Shown here piece after piece: positions 8,758 to 17,647 of a stretch of DNA of 50,943 bases. Source of the DNA: an uncultured Lachnospiraceae bacterium (lineage in GTDB: Bacteria; Bacillota; Clostridia; Lachnospirales; Lachnospiraceae). Every line of letters starts with the position of its first letter. Within the stretch, counting starts at the first letter, position 1. The notes below the pieces were generated by a model. The model worked only from the letters and a program-made list of their open reading frames with translations. It made no database searches and was not told the DNA's origin. The position numbers were made by a program, and so were the translations under genes. The DNA lies in the NCBI GenBank assembly GCA_944383965.1, contig CALWRQ010000006.1, positions 1 to 50,943 on the forward strand, written 5' to 3'.

Positions 8758-11700
8758 ATGAGCATATTTGCAAACCCCTTGAGGGAACTGAAAGAATTTG
8801 AGGATCTGGACTGTGATCTGAGAGCGGGGAAAGGACCGGCTCAGGTGAGCGGCTGCCTGGATTCTCAGAAGGTTCATCTGATGTTTGAGACGGCCAGGGA
8901 GGTGCCCTGGAAGCTGGTGGTGGCTGCAGACGGGACAAAAGCGCAGGAGATCTATGATGATTTTCGCTATTTTGAGCCGAATACCTGGCTGTATCCGGCG
9001 AAGGATCTGCTGTTCTACAGTGCGGATATTCACGGCAATCTGATGGTAAAGCAGCGCCTTCAGGTGCTTCGTCATCTGATGGAGGATGAGGGAGGCGTGG
9101 TAGTCACCACGGTGGACGGCCTGATGGACCGGCTGCTTCCGCTGGATGTACTTCAGTCCCATGCATTGTGCGTGGAATACGGACAGGAACTGGAGCTGGA
9201 GGAATGGAAAGAGCGTCTGGTGGCACTGGGCTATGAACGGATGCCTCAGGTAGACGGCATGGGCCAGTTTTCCATCCGGGGAGGCATTCTGGATGTATTC
9301 CCGCTGACAGAGGAAATGCCGCTGCGTATTGAGCTGTTTGATACGGAAGTGGATTCAATCCGTACCTTCGATCCGGACAGTCAGAGATCGATAGAGCAGC
9401 TGGACCGGGCTGTGATCTATCCGGCATCGGAAATGGTGCTGGATCCCAAAAGGCTGAAAGAGGGAGCGGACCGGATCGGAAAAGAGGCAAAGCAGGTTGA
9501 AAAAAAGCTTCGGGAACAGATGAAAACGGAAGAAGCTCACCGGATCCGTCAGACGGCGGAAGAAGTTCTGGAGGGAATCCGGGAGGGCTGGAAGAGCCGG
9601 GGACTGGACAGCTACATCCGGTACTTTTACCGGGATACGGTTTCCTTCCTGGATTACTTTCCGTCAGACGGGACGGTGATCTTTCTGGATGAGCCGGTCA
9701 GACTGCAGGAAAAAGGGGAAAGTGTGGAGCTGGAATTCCGGGAAAGCATGGGCCATCGGCTGGAAAAAGGATATCTTCTGCCCGGACAGACCGATCTGCT
9801 GTGCGGAGTCAGGGAGGTCCTGGCCCGGGCCCAGACCGGCAGAACCGTATGCCTTACGGCCCTGGAACAGAAGCTGGCAGGCATTCAGATAAAAAAGAAG
9901 TATCATATTGATGCAAGAAATATCAGCTCCTATCAGACCAGCTTTGAGGTATTGATCAAGGATCTGAAGAAATGGAAAAAGGAAAAATACCGGGTCATTC
10001 TTCTGTCCGGTTCCCGTACCAGGGCCAGCCGTCTTGCAGGAGATCTGCGGGAGTATGAGCTGTCTGCGTTCTGTCCGGACGATGAGGCCCGGGAGGTGAG
10101 GCCGGGAGAGATCCTGGTGACCTACGGAAACCTTCACCGGGGATTTGAGTATCCTCTGCTCAAGTTCATCGTTCTTACGGAAGGGGATATGTTCGGAGCG
10201 GAAAAGAAAAAGAAAAGACGGAAAAAGACCGCCTACGAAGGGCGGAAGATCCAGAGCTTTTCCGAGCTGAACATCGGAGATTACGTTGTTCATGAGGACC
10301 ATGGGCTGGGAATCTACAGAGGGATTGAAAAAATCGAGAGAGATCGGGTGGTCAAGGACTATCTGAAGATCGAGTACGGGGACGGTGGAAATCTCTATCT
10401 TCCCGCAACCCGGCTGGAAGGAATCCAGAAATACGCCGGGTCTGATGCCAAGGCTCCCAAGCTGAACAAGCTGGGCGGAGAGCAGTGGACCAAGACGAAA
10501 ACCAGGGTCAAGGGAGCGGTAAAGGAGATTGCCAGAGATCTGGTTCAGCTTTACGCTGCACGCCAGAATTCCGACGGCTATCCCTGCGGGCCGGATACGG
10601 TCTGGCAGAAGGAGTTTGAGGAGATGTTTCCCTATGAGGAAACGGACGACCAGCTGGAGGCGATTGAAGCCACAAAAAAAGATATGGAGAGCCGCAGGAT
10701 CATGGACCGTCTGATCTGCGGAGACGTGGGATACGGAAAAACGGAAATTGCCCTCAGGGCGGCCTTTAAGGCGGTGCAGGAAAGCCGTCAGGTGGTTTAT
10801 CTGGTGCCCACCACCATTCTGGCTCAGCAGCATTACAACACCTTTGTTCAGAGAATGAAGGACTTTCCCGTGAGAGTGGATCTGATGTCCCGCTTCCGCA
10901 CGGCGGCGGAACAGAAAAAAACTCTGGATGATCTGAAGAAGGGAATGGTAGATGTGCTGATCGGTACGCACCGGGTGCTTTCCAAGGATGTACAGTTCAA
11001 AAACCTGGGACTTCTGATCATTGATGAGGAACAGCGGTTCGGCGTGGTTCATAAAGAAAAGATCAAGAAGCTGAAGGAAAATGTGGATGTGCTTACGCTC
11101 ACGGCTACCCCCATTCCCAGGACTCTTCATATGAGCCTGATCGGAATACGGGATATGAGTGTTCTGGAGGAGCCGCCTGTGGACCGGGTGCCGATCCAGA
11201 CGTATGTGATGGAGTATAATGACGAAATGGTCCGTGAGGCGATCCAGAGAGAAATGGCCAGAGGCGGACAGGTGTATTATGTGTACAACCGGGTCAATGA
11301 TATTGATGAGGTAGCCGGTCATGTGGCCAAGCTGGTTCCGGAAGCCAATGTGGTCTTTGCTCACGGACAGATGCATGAGCGGCAGCTGGAAAAGATCATG
11401 CTTGATTTTGTGGACGGGGAGATCGACGTGCTTGTGTCCACTACCATCATAGAAACCGGCCTGGATATTTCCAATGCCAATACCATGATCATTCATGATG
11501 CGGACCGTCTGGGCCTGTCCCAGCTTTATCAGCTCCGCGGCCGGGTGGGACGGTCCAGCCGGACGGCGTATGCATTTCTTATGTATAAAAGAGACCGGCA
11601 GCTGAAGGAAGAAGCTGAAAAACGGCTCCAGGCCATCCGGGAATTCACAGAGCTGGGATCCGGCATCAAGATCGCCATGAGAGACCTGGAGATCCGGGGA

Positions 11701-12297
11701 GCGGGAAATATTCTGGGAGCAGAGCAGCACGGCCATATGGAGGCAGTGGGATATGATCTTTACTGTAAGCTGCTGAACCAGGCAGTTCAGGCTCTGAAGG
11801 GAGAAAAGCCGGAGGAGGAAGAGTATGAGACGGTAGTCGACTGTGATATCGACGCGTATATTCCCCCCTCTTATATTAAGAACGAATATCAGAAGCTGGA
11901 TATTTATAAAAGGATCTCCGGCATTGAAAGTGAAGAGGAATACATGGATATGCAGGATGAGCTGATGGATCGGTTCGGGGATATTCCCGGATCGGTGGAA
12001 AATCTGCTCCGGATCGCAGCGCTGAAGGCCATGGCTCACAGGGCTTATGTGACAGAGGTGTATATCAACCGCCAGGAGATCCGCCTTACCATGTATCCCA
12101 AAGCCAGACTTCAGGTAGAGGGAATCCCGGAGCTGGTGGCAAAATACAGAGGGGATCTGAAATTCCAGGCGGGAGAATGTCCGGTGTTCCATTTTACGGA
12201 TCAGAGGAATAAAAACCGGGATTGTGATCCCATGATGGAAAAGACGAAAGAACTATTAAAAGAGCTGTCTGCCCTGGTGGAGCAGACGGACAGGTAA
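8758..12297 (+). CDS. mfd: Transcription-repair coupling factor
   Basis: 1179-residue DNA translocase that displaces stalled RNA polymerase and recruits UvrA. An N-terminal UvrB-like region occupies roughly 1-350. The RNA-polymerase-interacting CarD-like domain spans about 500-565 (NIGDYVVHEDHGLGIYRG). The superfamily 2 motor has Walker A GDVGYGKT at 655-662, DEEQ at 756-759, and the RGRVGRS motif further on. The TRCF C-terminal domain completes it. ATG 8758 was preferred over a GTG at 8743 because AGGAG precedes it and the protein then begins MSIFANPLRELKEF. A run of Lys/Arg lies just before the polymerase-binding domain. Confidence 0.97.
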   Translation: MSIFANPLRELKEFEDLDCDLRAGKGPAQVSGCLDSQKVHLMFETAREVPWKLVVAADGTKAQEIYDDFRYFEPNTWLYPAKDLLFYSADIHGNLMVKQRLQVLRHLMEDEGGVVVTTVDGLMDRLLPLDVLQSHALCVEYGQELELEEWKERLVALGYERMPQVDGMGQFSIRGGILDVFPLTEEMPLRIELFDTEVDSIRTFDPDSQRSIEQLDRAVIYPASEMVLDPKRLKEGADRIGKEAKQVEKKLREQMKTEEAHRIRQTAEEVLEGIREGWKSRGLDSYIRYFYRDTVSFLDYFPSDGTVIFLDEPVRLQEKGESVELEFRESMGHRLEKGYLLPGQTDLLCGVREVLARAQTGRTVCLTALEQKLAGIQIKKKYHIDARNISSYQTSFEVLIKDLKKWKKEKYRVILLSGSRTRASRLAGDLREYELSAFCPDDEAREVRPGEILVTYGNLHRGFEYPLLKFIVLTEGDMFGAEKKKKRRKKTAYEGRKIQSFSELNIGDYVVHEDHGLGIYRGIEKIERDRVVKDYLKIEYGDGGNLYLPATRLEGIQKYAGSDAKAPKLNKLGGEQWTKTKTRVKGAVKEIARDLVQLYAARQNSDGYPCGPDTVWQKEFEEMFPYEETDDQLEAIEATKKDMESRRIMDRLICGDVGYGKTEIALRAAFKAVQESRQVVYLVPTTILAQQHYNTFVQRMKDFPVRVDLMSRFRTAAEQKKTLDDLKKGMVDVLIGTHRVLSKDVQFKNLGLLIIDEEQRFGVVHKEKIKKLKENVDVLTLTATPIPRTLHMSLIGIRDMSVLEEPPVDRVPIQTYVMEYNDEMVREAIQREMARGGQVYYVYNRVNDIDEVAGHVAKLVPEANVVFAHGQMHERQLEKIMLDFVDGEIDVLVSTTIIETGLDISNANTMIIHDADRLGLSQLYQLRGRVGRSSRTAYAFLMYKRDRQLKEEAEKRLQAIREFTELGSGIKIAMRDLEIRGAGNILGAEQHGHMEAVGYDLYCKLLNQAVQALKGEKPEEEEYETVVDCDIDAYIPPSYIKNEYQKLDIYKRISGIESEEEYMDMQDELMDRFGDIPGSVENLLRIAALKAMAHRAYVTEVYINRQEIRLTMYPKARLQVEGIPELVAKYRGDLKFQAGECPVFHFTDQRNKNRDCDPMMEKTKELLKELSALVEQTDR

Positions 12298-12325
12298 AAT
12301 ACACAGGGAAGGAGAACGGAATTAC

Positions 12326-13825
12326 ATGTTATCTGGTACATTTTGGTCGCTGGTGCCGCCGCTTGCGGCAATTGCGCTGGCACTGATTACAAAGGAGGTC
12401 TATATCTCCCTGATGATCGGGATCATGGCAGGAGGAATGCTGTATACCGGCTTTCACCCGATCAGGGCAACAGAGACGGTTTTTGAGATCATGGGCGGAA
12501 GTATGGGCGGAAATATCAATATTATCCTGTTTCTTGCTCTTCTTGGGATCATTGTATCTCTGATTACGAAGTCAGGAGCATCCAAAGCTTACGGGGAATG
12601 GGCCTCCAGAACCATCAGGAGCAAGAACGGAGCGCTGTTTGCCACAGCGGCTCTGGGAGCACTGATCTTTGTGGATGACTATTTCAACTGTCTTACAGTG
12701 GGAACGGTGATGCGTCCTGTGACAGACAAATATAAGGTAAGCCGTGCGAAGCTGGCATACATCATTGATGCTACGGCAGCTCCGGTATGCATTATTGCGC
12801 CCGTATCCAGCTGGGCGGCGGCGGTAGGTTCATCCCTTCCGCCGGACAGCGGCGTGGACGGTTTCAACCTGTTTTTAAGAACCATTCCGTTCAACCTTTA
12901 CGCACTGTTCACCCTGGCCTTCATGCTTTACATTACGGCAAAGGATCTGGACTTTTCTGCCATGAAAAAATATGAGCAGAAGGTGCTTGCATCCGGAACA
13001 GAGGAACGGACAGACGGGGATGAGGAAGAGGTGACCGGACGGGGAAAGGTGCTGGATCTGGTACTTCCCATTGCGGTGCTCATCCTCCTGTGCGTTTCCG
13101 CCATGCTGTATACCGGCGGAATTCTGGAGGGAGTATCTCTGGTGGAAGCATTTGCCGGCTGTGATTCTGCGAAAAGCCTGGTACTGGGAGCGTTCTTTAC
13201 TCTGATTTTCATTGCTCTGCTTTATCTGCCCAGACGGGTGATCCGTTTTTCGGAAATGTGTGAGAGCATTTCTTCCGGAGTAAAATCCATGGTGCCAGCC
13301 ATTATCATCCTCAGCCTGGCCTGGAGCCTGTCCGGGATCTGCGGGGAGGACTACCTCAATATCGGAGGATTTGTGGGAGGCGTTGTGGGCGGAAGTGCTC
13401 TGGTGGGAGCCCTGCTTCCTGCGATCTTCTTTGCTGTGGGAGCAGGACTGTCATTTTCCACCGGAACTTCCTGGGGAACCTTCGGGATCCTGATCCCCAT
13501 TGCCCTGGCGGTGATGGGAACGGAAAATATGAATATGCTGTCCCTGGGAGTAGCCTCCATTCTGGCAGGAGCCGTGTGCGGAGATCACATGTCTCCGATT
13601 TCGGATACCACGATCCTTGCTTCTGCGGGTGCCTGCTGCAACCATATCAACCATGTGTCCACCCAGCTTCCTTACGCCCTGACAGTGGCAGGCTGCTGTC
13701 TGGTCGGATATCTGGCCGGAGGCCTTACGGGAAACGGATTTATTGCCCTGGCTGCAGGAGCGGCGGTTCTCGTCCTGGTTCTGGCAGCAGTGGAGAAGAG
13801 ACAGAAAATCCGGAAAGAAAAATAA
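12326..13825 (+). CDS. Na+/H+ antiporter, NhaC family
   Basis: Integral membrane exchanger of 499 residues with about 11-12 hydrophobic segments. Family marks include the early LITKEVYISLMIG, the conserved FVDDYFNC segment near residue 115, GTSWGTFGILIPIA near 385, and CGDHMSPISDTTI. A hydrophilic acidic loop (about 223-240) splits the two halves. It probably exports Na+ or swaps small organic acids; members of this family include malate/lactate exchangers, so the substrate is uncertain. AAGGAG precedes the ATG. It starts 28 bases after mfd and may be cotranscribed with it. Confidence 0.9.
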   Translation: MLSGTFWSLVPPLAAIALALITKEVYISLMIGIMAGGMLYTGFHPIRATETVFEIMGGSMGGNINIILFLALLGIIVSLITKSGASKAYGEWASRTIRSKNGALFATAALGALIFVDDYFNCLTVGTVMRPVTDKYKVSRAKLAYIIDATAAPVCIIAPVSSWAAAVGSSLPPDSGVDGFNLFLRTIPFNLYALFTLAFMLYITAKDLDFSAMKKYEQKVLASGTEERTDGDEEEVTGRGKVLDLVLPIAVLILLCVSAMLYTGGILEGVSLVEAFAGCDSAKSLVLGAFFTLIFIALLYLPRRVIRFSEMCESISSGVKSMVPAIIILSLAWSLSGICGEDYLNIGGFVGGVVGGSALVGALLPAIFFAVGAGLSFSTGTSWGTFGILIPIALAVMGTENMNMLSLGVASILAGAVCGDHMSPISDTTILASAGACCNHINHVSTQLPYALTVAGCCLVGYLAGGLTGNGFIALAAGAAVLVLVLAAVEKRQKIRKEK

Positions 13826-13840
13826 CGCAGTCATGCGAAA

Positions 13841-13869
13841 GTATAAATTCCTCCTTTTGACAGATACTA
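13841..13869 (+). promoter_or_regulatory. Sigma-F/G-like promoter before spoVT
   Basis: GTATA (13841-13845) fits the -35 GHATR consensus. A 17-base spacer leads to GATACTA (13863-13869), one mismatch from the CATHHTA -10 pattern. It lies 53 bases before the spoVT start. In Bacillus, spoVT is transcribed by sigma-G, which is why this match is reported. A TTGACA also lies inside it (13857-13862) but without a convincing sigma-A -10. Confidence 0.5.
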
Positions 13870-13922
13870 CATTTACCGACAGCATTAAGGATAAATGTGA
13901 AGAGTAAATGGAGGAATTTATT

Positions 13923-14471
13923 ATGAAAGCTACGGGAATTGTGAGAAGAATCGACGATCTGGGCCGCGTGGTGATTCCCAAGGAGATCCGGCGCACGCTC
14001 AGACTGCGGGAAGGGACGCCTCTGGAAATTTTTACCGACAGAGAGGGAGAGATCATCCTGAAAAAATATTCTCCCATGGTGGAGCTGACGGCTTTTGCCG
14101 GACAGTATGCGGAGGCCATGGCCCAGACAACGGGTAAGATCGTATGCATTACGGACCGGGATCAGGTGATCGCCGTAGCGGGAGGACCGAAGAAGGATAT
14201 GCTCTTAAAGGCGATCAGCCACCAGCTGGAACAGGTGATTTCCGAACGAACGGTCGTCAATGCGGCGGGAGGAGATAAAAGCTATGTGCCCATCACATCA
14301 GAGGAGCCGGAAGGGATCACGGCAGAGGTCATTGCCCCCATCCTGTGTGAAGGGGACGCCATCGGGGCGGTGGCGCTGCTGAGCCGGGAGCCGAGAGCCC
14401 GTTTCGGAGACGGCGAAGTGAAGCTGGCTTCTACGGCGGCAGGATTTCTGGGACGACAGATGGAGGGGTAA
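13923..14471 (+). CDS. spoVT: Stage V sporulation protein T, AbrB-type regulator
   Basis: 182-residue transcription factor active in the forespore of spore formers. The N-terminal swapped-hairpin AbrB domain (about 1-48) reads MKATGIVRRIDDLGRVVIPK. A GAF-like domain fills about 55-178 (KIVCITDRDQVIAVAGG and VAPILCEGDAIGAVALLS-like strands). Length and two-domain layout match SpoVT and exclude the short AbrB proteins. The ATG at 13923 has GGAGG at 13910-13914; an in-frame ATG at 13908 overlaps that ribosome site and is unlikely. Its presence is direct evidence that the host belongs to a sporulating lineage. Confidence 0.93.
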   Translation: MKATGIVRRIDDLGRVVIPKEIRRTLRLREGTPLEIFTDREGEIILKKYSPMVELTAFAGQYAEAMAQTTGKIVCITDRDQVIAVAGGPKKDMLLKAISHQLEQVISERTVVNAAGGDKSYVPITSEEPEGITAEVIAPILCEGDAIGAVALLSREPRARFGDGEVKLASTAAGFLGRQMEG

Positions 14472-14475
14472 AAGA

Positions 14476-14523
14476 AAAAGAGTCTGAACCGGAGGGAAAT
14501 GTCCCAGGGTTCAGGCTCTTTTT
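14476..14523. terminator. Bidirectional terminator between spoVT and the ABC operon
   Basis: A 14-base-class stem (AGAGTCTGAACC with partner GGTTCAGGCTCT, one G-T pair) is flanked by an A-run on one side and a T-run on the other. It can therefore stop both spoVT (+) and the converging ABC ATPase gene (-). Confidence 0.85.
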
Positions 14524-14541
14524 GTATATTGAAGAAAAGGG

Positions 14542-15339
14542 TCATTTGGAAAGCATCATGCGGTCGTTGGAAAATTCCGTACCACTGGCCTCCTCAAATT
14601 TTGTGAGAAGATCTTCCACAGTGAGCTTCATCTTTTCCTCGCCGCTCACATCGTAGATGATCGTGCCGTGGTCCATCATGATCAGACGGTTTCCGATGGT
14701 AAGGGCGTCCTTCATGTTGTGAGTGACCATAAGGGCTGTAAGATGATGGCTTTCCACGATTTCTCTGGTGAGGCGCAGAACCTTGGCCGCGGTGGCCGGA
14801 TCCAGGGCCGCGGTGTGTTCGTCAAGAAGAAGGAGCCTGGGCTTCTGGATGGTGGCCATGAGAAGAGTCACTGCCTGACGCTGTCCTCCCGAGAGAAGCC
14901 CGACTTTATCGGAAAGACGGGTTTCCAGCCCCAGTCCCAGGGTAGCCAGCTGATCCCGGTAAAGCTCCCGTTCCCGGTCATTCAGCTGCCATCTGAGCCC
15001 ACGGCGCTGTCCACGGCGTTTGGCCAGAGCCAGATTTTCTTCGATCTGCATTCCGGCGCAGGTCCCTTTCATGGGATCCTGAAAGACCCGGCCGATGTAC
15101 CTGGCCCGCTTGTGTTCCGGATCCATGGTGACGTTTGTTCCGTCAATGGTGATTTTTCCGCAGTCTACAGGAAATGTGCCTGCGATGGCGTTGAGCATGG
15201 TGGATTTTCCGGCCCCGTTTCCGCCGATGATGGTGACAAAATCTCCTTCGTTCAGCTTCAGGTTCAGATTGTCCAACGCCCGTTTTTCATTTACCGTGCC
15301 TTTGTTGAAGGTCTTGGAAACATGGGTGATCTCTATCAT
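14542..15339 (-). CDS. ABC transporter ATPase of a PF04392/TrpXYZ-type importer
   Basis: 265-residue cytoplasmic ATPase. Walker A GGNGAGKS is at 39-46, signature LSGGQRQ at 149-155, and Walker B LLLLDEHTAALD at 169-180. The DEH variant with TAALDP is typical of this transporter family. It is the last gene of a three-gene minus-strand operon; its start overlaps the permease stop by four bases. Relatives import tryptophan or other amino acids or small organics. The substrate is not evident here. Confidence 0.9.
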   Translation of the reverse strand: MIEITHVSKTFNKGTVNEKRALDNLNLKLNEGDFVTIIGGNGAGKSTMLNAIAGTFPVDCGKITIDGTNVTMDPEHKRARYIGRVFQDPMKGTCAGMQIEENLALAKRRGQRRGLRWQLNDRERELYRDQLATLGLGLETRLSDKVGLLSGGQRQAVTLLMATIQKPRLLLLDEHTAALDPATAAKVLRLTREIVESHHLTALMVTHNMKDALTIGNRLIMMDHGTIIYDVSGEEKMKLTVEDLLTKFEEASGTEFSNDRMMLSK

Positions 15340-16304
15340 TGCTCTTTTCCTCCCTTCCGTTCAAGGCGTCTGTGTTCGTCTGCGTAGAGGTCATTTTCCG
15401 AATAGGATTTTTTCTGTCTGTACCGGCTCATGGCTACGGGAATGGCGAGGGCTGCCGCTACCATAAGAGCGGAGAGCAGCTTCATGTCGTTGGCATCCAT
15501 TCCGAAACGGAGGACCAGAGCCTGGATGATGAAGTATACAACGGAACCGAGAACGGCGGAGAACAGCTTAAAGCCAAAGTTTTTGACCAGCCTTCCCAGC
15601 AGAACTTCCCCGATGACAATGGCTGCAAGCCCGATGACAATGGCGCCCCGGCCCATGTTGATATCCGCATATTTCTGCATCTGTGCCACCATGGCGCCTG
15701 AGAGACCGATGAGCCCGTTGGAAATGGCCAGAGCCAGCAGCTTGGTGTGGCCCGTATTTACCCCAAGGGCGCGGATCATATCTTCATTGTCTCCGGTGGC
15801 CCGCAGAGCGGAGCCGATCTCAGTGCCGAAGAACCAGTAAAGGAACAGGATCACCAGCAGGATCAGCAGAATCCCCACCAGCATGGAAGCCTGTGAATTG
15901 GAAATTCCCAGACAGCCGGAAAAGAAAGATACGATGGTATCTGCCTTCAGGAGGGGATTATTCGCTTTTCCTCCCATGATACGCAGATTTACGGACCACA
16001 ATCCGATCTGGGTCAGGATTCCGGCCAGGATGGCAGGGATGTCAAAAAACGTATGGAGAACGCCTGTAACGGCGCCGGCCAGAAAACCGGCTCCCATACC
16101 CATGAGAGTAGCGAAAACCGGGTTAATGCCTGCCAGAATCGCCACTGTAGTGACGCAGCCTCCTAAAGTAAAGCTGCCGTCGGCCGTCAGGTCCGGAATG
16201 TCCAGCAGCTTGTAAGTAATATAGACGCCCAGAACCATAATGCCCCAGAGAACGCCCTGGGCCACACCGCTCTGAAGGGAGCCCAATAAACCGTTGATAT
16301 TCAT
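15336..16304 (-). CDS. ABC transporter permease of the same importer
   Basis: 322-residue membrane protein with roughly eight to nine hydrophobic helices. It resembles the branched-chain/CUT2-like permeases that pair with PF04392 binding proteins (GVYITYKLLDIPDLTADGSF near the N-terminus, ALRATGDNEDMIRALGVN in the cytoplasmic coupling region). The ATG at 16304 is chosen with AAGGA about 12 bases upstream; a TTG at 16316 would sit directly on that site. The C-terminal tail is charged. It probably forms a homodimeric channel driven by the adjacent ATPase. Confidence 0.88.
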   Translation of the reverse strand: MNINGLLGSLQSGVAQGVLWGIMVLGVYITYKLLDIPDLTADGSFTLGGCVTTVAILAGINPVFATLMGMGAGFLAGAVTGVLHTFFDIPAILAGILTQIGLWSVNLRIMGGKANNPLLKADTIVSFFSGCLGISNSQASMLVGILLILLVILFLYWFFGTEIGSALRATGDNEDMIRALGVNTGHTKLLALAISNGLIGLSGAMVAQMQKYADINMGRGAIVIGLAAIVIGEVLLGRLVKNFGFKLFSAVLGSVVYFIIQALVLRFGMDANDMKLLSALMVAAALAIPVAMSRYRQKKSYSENDLYADEHRRLERKGGKEQ

Positions 16305-16380
16305 GTTCAGTTCCAATCCTTCCGTATTTATTGCCTGAGCAGAGAAACGGATGTTCCGGTTTCCCTGCTGCAGGAGCCGG

Positions 16381-16432
16381 ATACCCGAAAGCCCGGCGGG
16401 AAGAGAGGAGCCTGCCGGGGCTTTTTGGGTAT
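16381..16432 (-). other. Intercistronic hairpin between binding protein and permease
   Basis: A long imperfect inverted repeat: ATACCCGAAAGCCCGGCGGG at 16381-16400 and its near-complement ending at 16432, with a 10-base loop. On the transcribed (minus) strand only three Ts follow the GC core, so it may be a weak terminator or a stabilising hairpin. Either would give more binding protein than permease. This is inferred. Confidence 0.6.
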
Positions 16433-16445
16433 GGGGCTGTACTGT

Positions 16446-17468
16446 TTATTCTGCAGACAGGCCGGATACATCGATTCCCAGCTCTGCTGCCGTTTCTTCA
16501 TTGACTACCAGACGGAGCTTGTCATCCGGATAGTACTCAATGGGCATTTCCGCGGGAGAGGTTCCTTCCGTAAGGATCTTTACGGCCATCTCACCGGCAA
16601 CCTTTCCCAGTTCTTTATAATCGATGGTATAAGTGGCAAGGCCGCCGGAAGTGCACATGCCTTCCTCACCTACGATGGTGGGAAGCTTGTTTGCATTGGC
16701 GATCATGGCCACTGTAGGCATTCCCGCTGCAATCACATTGTCTGTGGGAGCATAGATCACATCCACATTTCCGACCATGGATTCCACTACGGTCTGGATG
16801 TCATTGGAAGTGGCGACGGTATAATCCACCGCCGTAAGCCCTGCTTTTGCGCAGGCATCCTTTGCCAGCTGGGCCTGAATCTCAGAGTTGGATTCGGCGG
16901 AGCAGTACAGGATTCCCACCGTCTTGGCGTCGGGGAGGAGCTGGGTGAGCAGCTCGATCTGCTTTGCCACAGGAGTCAGATCGGAAGAACCGGTTACATT
17001 TCCTCCGGGAGCTTCGTTGGTATCCACCAGACCGGAGCCTGCCGGATCGGTGACGGCGGTAAGTACGATGGGAATCTCCTCTGTTTCTGCTGCACAGGCC
17101 TGAGCGGCGGGAGTGGCAATGGCAAAGATCAGATCATCTCCGTCATTGACGAACTTCTGAGCAATGGTCGTACAGGTAGGGGTATCTCCGGCAGCGTTCT
17201 GCAGGTCCGCTTCATAGGCGATGCCGGAAGCGTCCAGGGCTTCGATGAAGCCTTCGCTGCACCGGTCCAGCGCGTCGTGCTGCACATACTGAAGTACGCC
17301 GATTTTGTAAACGGTTTCGTCAGAAGAGGCTTCGGAACCGGCGTCAGCGGAAGAGCCGGAGGCTGCTGCTGCGGTCTGAGAGGAAGCGGAACTGCCGCAT
17401 CCGGAAGCCATTACGGTCATAGCCGCAGCGATGGAAAGCGCGGCTGCTTTTGTCATAGATTTTTTCAT
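16446..17468 (-). CDS. ABC transporter solute-binding lipoprotein, PF04392 (TrpX-like)
   Basis: 340-residue extracellular lipoprotein. The signal peptide MKKSMTKAAALSIAAAMTVM ends in a lipobox ASGC with the lipidated Cys at 24, followed by a Ser/Ala-rich tether. The mature part has the family pattern YKIGVLQYVQHDALD, then IPIVLTAVTDPAGSG and GILYCSAESNS. The ATG at 17468 has AGGGGA upstream and follows a strong promoter; the open frame extends further upstream through that promoter and is not coding. First gene of the importer operon. The family includes tryptophan and tyrosine importers, but ligand residues cannot be assigned. Confidence 0.9.
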   Translation of the reverse strand: MKKSMTKAAALSIAAAMTVMASGCGSSASSQTAAAASGSSADAGSEASSDETVYKIGVLQYVQHDALDRCSEGFIEALDASGIAYEADLQNAAGDTPTCTTIAQKFVNDGDDLIFAIATPAAQACAAETEEIPIVLTAVTDPAGSGLVDTNEAPGGNVTGSSDLTPVAKQIELLTQLLPDAKTVGILYCSAESNSEIQAQLAKDACAKAGLTAVDYTVATSNDIQTVVESMVGNVDVIYAPTDNVIAAGMPTVAMIANANKLPTIVGEEGMCTSGGLATYTIDYKELGKVAGEMAVKILTEGTSPAEMPIEYYPDDKLRLVVNEETAAELGIDVSGLSAE

Positions 17469-17511
17469 AGTACATTTCCCCTTTTCTGTTTCATTGACTT
17501 TAATAGGTAGT

Positions 17512-17540
17512 ATCATACCATCAGACAGGGATTGTGTCAA
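17512..17540 (-). promoter_or_regulatory. Sigma-A promoter for the TrpXYZ-like operon
   Basis: On the minus strand TTGACA (17540-17535), a 17-base spacer and TATGAT (17517-17512) with a TGG extended -10. It lies about 44 bases before the lipoprotein start. Confidence 0.85.
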
Positions 17541-17556
17541 CAGTTTAAACCGCAAC

Positions 17557-17574
17557 GCTTCAACGTTCTGAAGC
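17557..17574. repeat. Inverted repeat between divergent promoters
   Basis: GCTTCA-N6-TGAAGC, perfect 6-base arms, lying 17 bases upstream of the minus-strand -35 and 39 bases upstream of the T-box promoter -35. The position suits a regulator binding site. No regulator can be assigned. Confidence 0.4.
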
Positions 17575-17612
17575 AAAAAGAAAAAGGAAGAAGGATGAAG
17601 AGAAAGGGAGCC

Positions 17613-17641
17613 TTGACAAACCTATATTCAGAGATTAAACT
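17613..17641 (+). promoter_or_regulatory. Sigma-A promoter of the metG T-box leader
   Basis: TTGACA (17613-17618), a 17-base spacer and TAAACT (17636-17641, 4 of 6 matches). It lies directly before the T-box leader. Confidence 0.75.
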
Positions 17642-17647
17642 AGAGCT

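Noticed and set aside
9664-12192. An 842-codon open frame antisense to mfd.
   Set aside because: It mirrors mfd exactly, has no ribosome site or recognisable domain, and its composition follows from the codon bias of the plus-strand gene.
17469-17576. N-terminal extension of the TrpX-like lipoprotein.
   Set aside because: The extension overlaps the promoter and lacks a ribosome site; the signal peptide begins at 17468.
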